This document shows positions 59,573-64,000 of a DNA stretch of 64,000 bases, one piece after another. Below the pieces are notes generated by a model. It had not been told where the DNA came from and made no database searches. It saw nothing but the letters and a program-made list of their open reading frames with translations. This DNA comes from Gammaproteobacteria bacterium (GTDB lineage Bacteria; Pseudomonadota; Gammaproteobacteria; Thiohalobacterales; Thiohalobacteraceae): contig JAIOJV010000041.1 of assembly GCA_019911805.1 (NCBI GenBank), positions 1-64,000 on the forward strand, given 5' to 3'. The translations under genes and the position numbers were made by a program. Numbering within the stretch: the stretch's first letter is position 1; each line of letters starts with the position of its first letter.

Positions 59573-59764
59573 TCAGCGCGGCAGCCACAGTGCCAGGATC
59601 AGGCAGGCTACGGCCAGGAGGATGAAGAACCAGCGGAACCGACGCACGCGGTTATGCGGTCGGACATGCGTCGGTGCCTGGCAATGGGGGCAGCGGTCCA
59701 CACCCAGCGGGTAGGTCTTCCCGCAATACAGGCAGGGCGCCGATTCCCCGGAGCGGTTGGTCAT
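59573..59764 (-). CDS. Small zinc-ribbon membrane protein
   Basis: A 63-residue protein from ATG 59764. A zinc ribbon CLYCGKTYPLGVDRCPHCQ (C-x2-C...C-x2-C, about 10-28) is followed by a basic linker and a C-terminal membrane helix (WFFILLAVACLILALWLPR). The topology is a tail-anchored ribbon facing the cytoplasm. Such small proteins are common and unassigned. It is convergent with the DUF2333 gene (11 bp apart). Confidence 0.75.
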   Translation of the reverse strand: MTNRSGESAPCLYCGKTYPLGVDRCPHCQAPTHVRPHNRVRRFRWFFILLAVACLILALWLPR

Positions 59765-59935
59765 GCGTATTCCCCCACAGTGACCCGCCCAGTCTAACAT
59801 TACCGGTTTCGCCGTAGCGGACGCCGGTCCCTCCCGGGCTGCAAGGTGGGGCACCGCCAAACATGCTGGAGGGGGGCGACGAATGTGCCGTCGGCCTGGA
59901 ATTCGGCTGAAGGGGGGCGAATCGCCCCCGCTCCG

Positions 59936-60124
59936 TTATTGAATCTTGCAGGTCTTCAAACCGAGCAGCTTGTACGCCGGGCACCAGCCGAGCAGCGCGG
60001 TAGTGATCGGGACGATGCCGATCCAGCCCCAGGGCGTCTGTGGCCCGATGAAGACGATGCTGATGAGGCCCAGTCCGACGATCAGCCGGAGTGCGCGGTC
60101 AATCCCACCCACGTTGTGTGCCAT
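59936..60124 (-). CDS. DUF2892 small membrane protein
   Basis: A 62-residue protein with two membrane helices (LIVGLGLISIVFIGPQTPWG and GIVPITTALLGWCPAYKLLG). It matches the DUF2892/YgaP-type module, including N-V-GG-I-D-R and the GWCPAYKLLGL-C motif with two Cys (C48, C59). In YgaP this domain is fused to a rhodanese and linked to sulfur. Here it is free-standing and lies 74 bp after a Crp/Fnr gene on the same strand, so both may form one unit. Confidence 0.85.
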   Translation of the reverse strand: MAHNVGGIDRALRLIVGLGLISIVFIGPQTPWGWIGIVPITTALLGWCPAYKLLGLKTCKIQ

Positions 60125-60198
60125 AGTCCCTGCTCCTTCGGTTTGAACTGGTCACAGGGTAAGTCAAGGAGCCGGTCGCTTCAGTGACTCGGTCACCA

Positions 60199-60852
60199 TC
60201 AGTCCGCGCGGGCCAGATTCTGCAAGGCGGCGCGGTCCAGGACCTCGATGCTGGCCCGGCCGAGACGCACCCAGCCATGATCCTCGAAGCGCTTCAGATG
60301 GCGAGACACGACCTCGCGGGCCGAGCCCAACTCCACAGCCAGTTCCTGATGCGTCAGGGTGAGGCGGGTGTCGTCATGCGCCAGGTTGAGCAAGGCCATA
60401 GCCAGACGACCATCCACGGGGGCAAAGGCGACCTGCTCCATGCGGGCAATGATTTCCGCCAGGCGGCGGCCGAGATTGCCGAATACGAACCGCCGAAAGG
60501 TCTCGGACTGTGCCAGGGCGCGATTGAAATCAGCTGCCGGCAGGGTGATGGCGGTCACCTCCGTTTCGGTGATGCCGCCGGCCGGGTAGCGTGTGGCTCC
60601 CAGCAGGCAGGACGTCGTAAGTACGCAGGAATCTCCGTCACGGACATGGTAGAGCACGACCTCGCGGCCATTTTCCGTCAGCAGTTGTACGCGCACGCTG
60701 CCCTGCACCACCAGTAGATAGTTCTGGCATAACGAACCCGGCATGAAGACCTGGGCGTGTGCTGGCAGATCGATCACCTGGGCACTGGCCAGGATGGAGA
60801 TGAGCGCAGGGTCCGCCTGCAGGGCAGGGAAGTTGTGCCAGAGTGATTCCAT
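60199..60852 (-). CDS. Crp/Fnr-family transcriptional regulator
   Basis: A 217-residue protein. An N-terminal cyclic-nucleotide-like beta barrel (VFMPGSLCQNYLLVVQGSVR ... GDSCVLTTSCLLG, about 15-120) joins a dimer helix (FRRFVFGNLGRRLAEIIARM) and a C-terminal HTH (LTLTHQELAVELGSAREVVS, about 163-182). The Cys residues (in SLCQN and DSCVLTTSCL) might sense redox or sulfur, but the N-terminal FNR cluster of four Cys is absent. It is followed by a DUF2892 gene, so control of sulfur- or oxygen-related genes is possible. The effector is unknown. Confidence 0.88.
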   Translation of the reverse strand: MESLWHNFPALQADPALISILASAQVIDLPAHAQVFMPGSLCQNYLLVVQGSVRVQLLTENGREVVLYHVRDGDSCVLTTSCLLGATRYPAGGITETEVTAITLPAADFNRALAQSETFRRFVFGNLGRRLAEIIARMEQVAFAPVDGRLAMALLNLAHDDTRLTLTHQELAVELGSAREVVSRHLKRFEDHGWVRLGRASIEVLDRAALQNLARAD

Positions 60853-61002
60853 AGGGATTCCATCGGCATGCCCGTGTTGTGATCGGGCGGCATGGGTTTC
60901 GGGACGAATAGCATGACATCAATCGCGCGGCAGGCCTAACCGGAGGCGGCAGGCGCTGCCGATCGATGGATGATTGCCAGGCGCGTACTGTTGCTACCGG
61001 TT

Positions 61003-62418
61003 TCAGGCGGCCAGTTGCCGCGCCATGGCGTCCAGTGCGCTGCTGGACTCGAACAACGTGGCCGTGATCTCTCGGGCCGACTGCAGATCGAGACCCAGCG
61101 CGGCCAGAATCGCGGTCGGTGGTTCCGCTTCTGTACCGTCACCCATATTGTGCGCGCGCAGCAGGTGGTCGATACACTGTATCAGCTGAGCATACTCCGC
61201 ATGCTCACCCGCATAGGCCTCGTTGTGGTGTTCCCTGCAGGTCACGACGACGGCCTCCGGCATGTTCCAGGCGCTCATCAGCCAGGCCCCCATCTCGGTA
61301 TGGTCGACCCCCAGCACGCGGCGCTCTATCAGCGGCACCGGGATCTGAGGGTTGGCGGCCACCACGCGGTTGAGCAGGAAGAACTCCGCCCGGAACAGAT
61401 GCCCGGCCAGCAGAAAGCCGAAGTTGTGCAGGAGGCCGGCGAGATAGGCGAGTCCCGGCTGCAGCGGCAACCGTGGTCCTATGAGCTTGGCCAACGCCTG
61501 CGCAAGTGCGGCACTGTAGGCGGCGTGCCGCCAGAAGTTCTGCAATCCCAGCGGGCCGTCGGCCGGATTACGGAACGTCCGGCTGGCCGCCAGACCGAGG
61601 CTCATGTTCAGCACCGTCTCGAAACCCAGCACCCGTGTGATCGCCTGGGGCAGGGTGTCGATGTTGCCACGAAAACCGAAGAAGGCAGAGCGCGCGTACC
61701 GGATGATCTGTGCTGTCAGGCTGGGGTCGTATTGGATGATGTCGCTCAGCTCCTGGATCCCGGCGTGCGGATCATTACGCAGGCGTAGCAACCGGTTGGC
61801 CATTTCCGGCATGCTGGGCAGGCGGTCGATGCGCTCGACGGCACGGCGGATATCCTCATGCGGGCGCAGGGCGGTCAACGGATGGCGGCGGTCGAGTTCA
61901 CCGGGGAGCATGAAGTCGCGGCTGTCGCGGCTCTCGAGCACGCTCACGGGGCGCGCGATGGGGGCGTGGAGACTGTCGGCATGGAGGATGCGGAAATCAT
62001 ACCCCTGTATGCGGATCAGGCTGTCGCGGTAACCCGCCTCGAAGTGGATCGGGCCGCTGCTCGCCAGGCCGTCGTCAATGATGGCTGCCAGCCCGTACGG
62101 TATTCCGAGAGGCGGCACGCAGCCGGTCTCGCAGTCCGGAAAGGTGGCCGCCACGAGCTCGGGGGCGGCAGGTTTCAGGTTGCGCCCCAGCCGCTCGCGG
62201 AGGGTCTGGAAATCAATCAGGTGGGTGGCGGGCAAGATGGCCAGCAGCAGGCCCTGTTCATCTTGTAACAGTACGGCGCGGACCAGACTTCCGGGGTCTA
62301 TGCGGCTGGCTTCGGCCGCCTCCCCCAGCGCCCCTGTCTCCGCCCCCGTCCGCGGCACCAGGGCATAGGGGGTGTGCAGACGCTCCAGATGGGCCCGTAC
62401 GCGTTCAGACAGATGCAT
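61003..62418 (-). CDS. YbaK/EbsC-like domain fused to an HDOD domain
   Basis: A 471-residue protein. Residues 1-150 resemble a YbaK/EbsC aminoacyl-tRNA deacylase domain (RVRAHLERLHTPYALVPRTG, VRAVLLQDEQGLLLAILPAT, GCVPPLGIPYG). Residues about 190-400 are an HDOD domain (LPSMPEMANRLLRLRNDPHA, ILQYDPSLTAQIIRYA-type pattern, FGFLLAGHLFRAEFFLLNRV) with the typical HTEMGAWLMSAWNMPE motif near the end. HDOD domains are regulatory relatives of HD phosphohydrolases. The fusion suggests signalling linked to tRNA editing or translation stress. It stands alone on the minus strand. Confidence 0.88.
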   Translation of the reverse strand: MHLSERVRAHLERLHTPYALVPRTGAETGALGEAAEASRIDPGSLVRAVLLQDEQGLLLAILPATHLIDFQTLRERLGRNLKPAAPELVAATFPDCETGCVPPLGIPYGLAAIIDDGLASSGPIHFEAGYRDSLIRIQGYDFRILHADSLHAPIARPVSVLESRDSRDFMLPGELDRRHPLTALRPHEDIRRAVERIDRLPSMPEMANRLLRLRNDPHAGIQELSDIIQYDPSLTAQIIRYARSAFFGFRGNIDTLPQAITRVLGFETVLNMSLGLAASRTFRNPADGPLGLQNFWRHAAYSAALAQALAKLIGPRLPLQPGLAYLAGLLHNFGFLLAGHLFRAEFFLLNRVVAANPQIPVPLIERRVLGVDHTEMGAWLMSAWNMPEAVVVTCREHHNEAYAGEHAEYAQLIQCIDHLLRAHNMGDGTEAEPPTAILAALGLDLQSAREITATLFESSSALDAMARQLAA

Positions 62419-62988
62419 GTCTTCCCCCCTCTTTTTTTGTCGCCTGGGTCTAAGCCAAGGCCCGCCGAATGACCGGCCCGCTATTTACCTTGGTATTGAC
62501 CATAGTATTGTCGGCCAGTTTCAGGTCAAGCGTACCCCGTGGCGGCTGGAACGGTGCTAGCCTCCGATTTTGACATCTGCCCGCGGCGGATGATGGGTCC
62601 GGTACCCGTCTCCCCTTGAGCATAGCCGAGGCAGGACACTATCCTGCGCGGTTCCGCCGGCGTGGCGGCGGGTTTTCATGCCGGAGGACATCACTGTCCC
62701 ATAACTTTTACCCTGAAAACTCACTTCAACCACGGGAGCACGCGGAAGGACACCGAAATGAGATCGCGCCACGAAGCTCTGCCTCAGCACCTGGCGGGTG
62801 ACGTGGGCTGTCGTGTGCAGCGTAGGATCTTGTCCGTGCGTTTCCGTGTACCTCCGTGGCAAATGCGGGTTTTGGGTTTATGGGACAGTAGTGACTGGTG
62901 GACTTATAATGGCGGTCGTGCCACCGTCGGCACCCTTGTTTCATCGGGCGGTACTCCGAGTCTGAGTTACCGTTAGCGGAGGTCTATC
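62419..62988. other. Gap with imperfect long inverted repeat
   Basis: About 570 bp with no supportable gene. The centre holds the inverted repeat described separately at 62730-62859. The right edge has AGCGGAGG before the peroxiredoxin start. Confidence 0.5.
62730..62859. repeat. Imperfect inverted repeat, small dispersed-repeat-like element
   Basis: CCACGGGAGCACGCGGAAGG (from 62730) is the imperfect inverse of a segment ending at 62859 (CCGTGTACCTCCGTGG). The arms frame about 80 bp. Copies of 'CCACGGAGG-ACACGGA' type DNA occur at many places in some bacterial genomes. This may be a MITE-like relic. A genome-wide count would decide. Confidence 0.4.
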
Positions 62989-63456
62989 ATGCTGGAAGCC
63001 GGGCAACCCGCGCCGGATTTTGATCTGCCGGACGCAGATCTGCGTAAATTCTCATTGTCATCACTGCAGGGTAAGCACCATGTCGTGTTGTACTTCTATC
63101 CCAAGGACGATACCTCGGGCTGTACCCTGGAGGCGTTGGACTTCACCCATCTCGCTGACGAATTCGAGCGTGCAGGTTGCACCGTGGTGGGCGTGAGCCG
63201 CGACGATTGCAGTAGTCATGCGGCGTTCCGCGACAAACACGGGCTGACGATGCAGTTGCTTGCAGATGTCGACGGCGAAGTGTGTGAGCAGTTCGGCGTA
63301 TGGCAGGAGAAGGAAAAGGGCGGTATGAAGAAGATGGGTATTTTGCGTTCGACCTTCGTCATCGACAAGGCCGGCACTATCCGTCACGCACTGTACGGTG
63401 TCAGCACCAAGGGTCATGCCGCTGCCGTTCTGGATCTCGTCCGTGCGTTGAACTGA
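62989..63456 (+). CDS. bcp: Thiol peroxidase of the BCP/PrxQ family
   Basis: A 155-residue protein. The peroxidatic Cys is C45 in YPKDDTSGCTLEAL, with the family's conserved Arg at RSTFVIDKAG. It reduces hydrogen and organic peroxides with thioredoxin. The resolving Cys usually five residues later (position 50) is Leu here. Other Cys at C69, C77 and C98 could take its place, or it works as a 1-Cys enzyme. GCGGAGG precedes the ATG, and a perfect hairpin follows the gene. Confidence 0.93.
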   Translation: MLEAGQPAPDFDLPDADLRKFSLSSLQGKHHVVLYFYPKDDTSGCTLEALDFTHLADEFERAGCTVVGVSRDDCSSHAAFRDKHGLTMQLLADVDGEVCEQFGVWQEKEKGGMKKMGILRSTFVIDKAGTIRHALYGVSTKGHAAAVLDLVRALN

Positions 63457-63468
63457 GTCCCTCAGTGG

Positions 63469-63493
63469 AAACGCCGGCACAAGGCCGGCGTTT
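63469..63493 (+). terminator. Hairpin terminator between bcp and dsrC
   Basis: AAACGCCGGC (63469-63478) pairs perfectly with GCCGGCGTTT (63484-63493). The A and T ends of the stem give terminator character in both directions. It ends bcp and the convergent dsrC gene. Confidence 0.75.
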
Positions 63494-63519
63494 CGGTCAA
63501 TACGCAGTGCGGATCGGGG

Positions 63520-63822
63520 TCAGACGCAACCCGTTGGTTTAGGCAGGCCACCCCACTTGCAGATCACCTTCATCGGCCCCTTCTGGAAGACGTCGTACAA
63601 GTGTTTGCTGTCGACGCTCATTGCCTTGGCGAACTTGCGGATGGGCGGCACGACACCGTCCTCATCGTACATGCGGCGTGCCTCCAGGATGTAGTTCATG
63701 ATCTCGTCGGAGATTTCCGACTCATCCATCCGGGCGAGTTCACGGGCGACTTCTTCCGACCAGTCATCCCGGTCAATCAGAAACCCTTCGCCATCGGTTC
63801 GAACAGATACTTGTGCACTCAT
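63520..63822 (-). CDS. dsrC: DsrC/TusE-type sulfur-carrier protein
   Basis: A 100-residue protein from ATG 63822, with GAGGAA 8 bp ahead. It has the family pattern ...DDWSEEVARELARMDE, SDEIMNYILEARRMYDEDGVVPPIRKFAKAM-type helix and the C-terminal arm CKWGGLPKPTGCV. The two Cys are separated by ten residues, as in true DsrC. TusE-like proteins have only the last one. DsrC shuttles sulfur in dissimilatory sulfite reductase and tusBCD systems. No dsr gene cluster is visible in the window, so the partner is unknown. Confidence 0.9.
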   Translation of the reverse strand: MSAQVSVRTDGEGFLIDRDDWSEEVARELARMDESEISDEIMNYILEARRMYDEDGVVPPIRKFAKAMSVDSKHLYDVFQKGPMKVICKWGGLPKPTGCV

Positions 63823-64000
63823 GGCATATTTCCTCGTCATGTCGTCAGCGCGTGCGGATGCCGCACTGAGAGTTTGCGCCGCTCTTTAAGGCGGAATCGT
63901 GGTGTGCCGGTAGTGTAACAGGCCAAGACCGCCCTGCGACAGCGAAGGTATTAATTACGCTAGTAAATATAAGTGTTTCGGGCGTGAGGGGGTGAGGGAG
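63823..64000. other. Upstream region of dsrC
   Basis: The last 178 bp contain no gene. The dsrC promoter should lie here. AT-rich sequence (TATTAATTACGCTAGTAAAT) occurs near 63947-63966. Confidence 0.4.

Overview
The window looks like chromosomal DNA of a sulfur-metabolising gammaproteobacterium (Chromatiales/Ectothiorhodospiraceae-like). The inference rests on a DsrC/TusE protein with both C-terminal cysteines (63.5 kb), two secreted proteins with VPLPA-type CTERM sorting tails (12.8 and 57.3 kb), a lexA-imuA-imuB/dnaE2 SOS mutasome, and ordinary housekeeping genes on the right. No species can be named from the sequence alone.

Left two thirds (about 1-46.8 kb) is a mosaic accessory region. 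It opens with an 80-bp perfect palindrome at the window edge, an iteron-like cluster and two winged-helix genes resembling plasmid replication proteins. An Xre/RES toxin-antitoxin pair follows, then several hypotheticals and an ankyrin protein. Next is a damaged AAA gene followed by intact DUF2779 and WYL genes, a PD-(D/E)XK nuclease-like gene, and a tubulin/FtsZ-like gene that lacks the GTP-binding loops. From 14.7 to 22.4 kb runs a tight five-gene operon: GrpE-like, Hsp70-like, AAA ATPase, a membrane-anchored peptidoglycan-binding protein with five Cys-pair repeats, and a J-domain-like protein. It is the strongest candidate for an undescribed system. From 22.7 to 23.9 kb lie two integron gene cassettes with attC sites but no integrase nearby. 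One encodes a secreted octapeptide-repeat protein, the other a PD-(D/E)XK-like protein.

From 24.2 to 31.3 kb is a Tn7-like transposition module (TnsA, TniA/TnsB, TniB/TnsC, long TniQ plus two downstream hypotheticals), with a pair of TnsB-site-like repeats upstream of tnsA. It is followed by an HsdS(single TRD)-HsdM pair without HsdR, a convergent 1127-residue four-helix membrane protein, and a complete type I restriction operon. In that operon hsdM and hsdR bracket a PRTase-like gene, a NADAR-HsdS fusion whose two recognition domains are near duplicates, and a PLD-type gene. The five genes are close-packed and mostly overlap, which suggests one coupled defence unit.

The right third (46.9-64 kb) is core-like. 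It holds lexA with two SOS boxes, imuA, imuB, a HerA/YjgR-type ATPase, an M48-like protein lacking the zinc motif, and dnaE2 (imuC) behind a 40-bp palindrome containing a perfect SOS box. These are followed by a CTERM protein, DUF2333, DUF2892, a Crp/Fnr regulator, a YbaK-HDOD fusion, a PrxQ/BCP peroxiredoxin and DsrC. Three 21-bp direct repeats just left of lexA mark the boundary between island and core.

No rRNA, tRNA or CRISPR array was recognised. All calls come from reading motifs by eye. Start codons were moved from the longest ORF where a ribosome-binding site or a gene junction favoured a shorter form.
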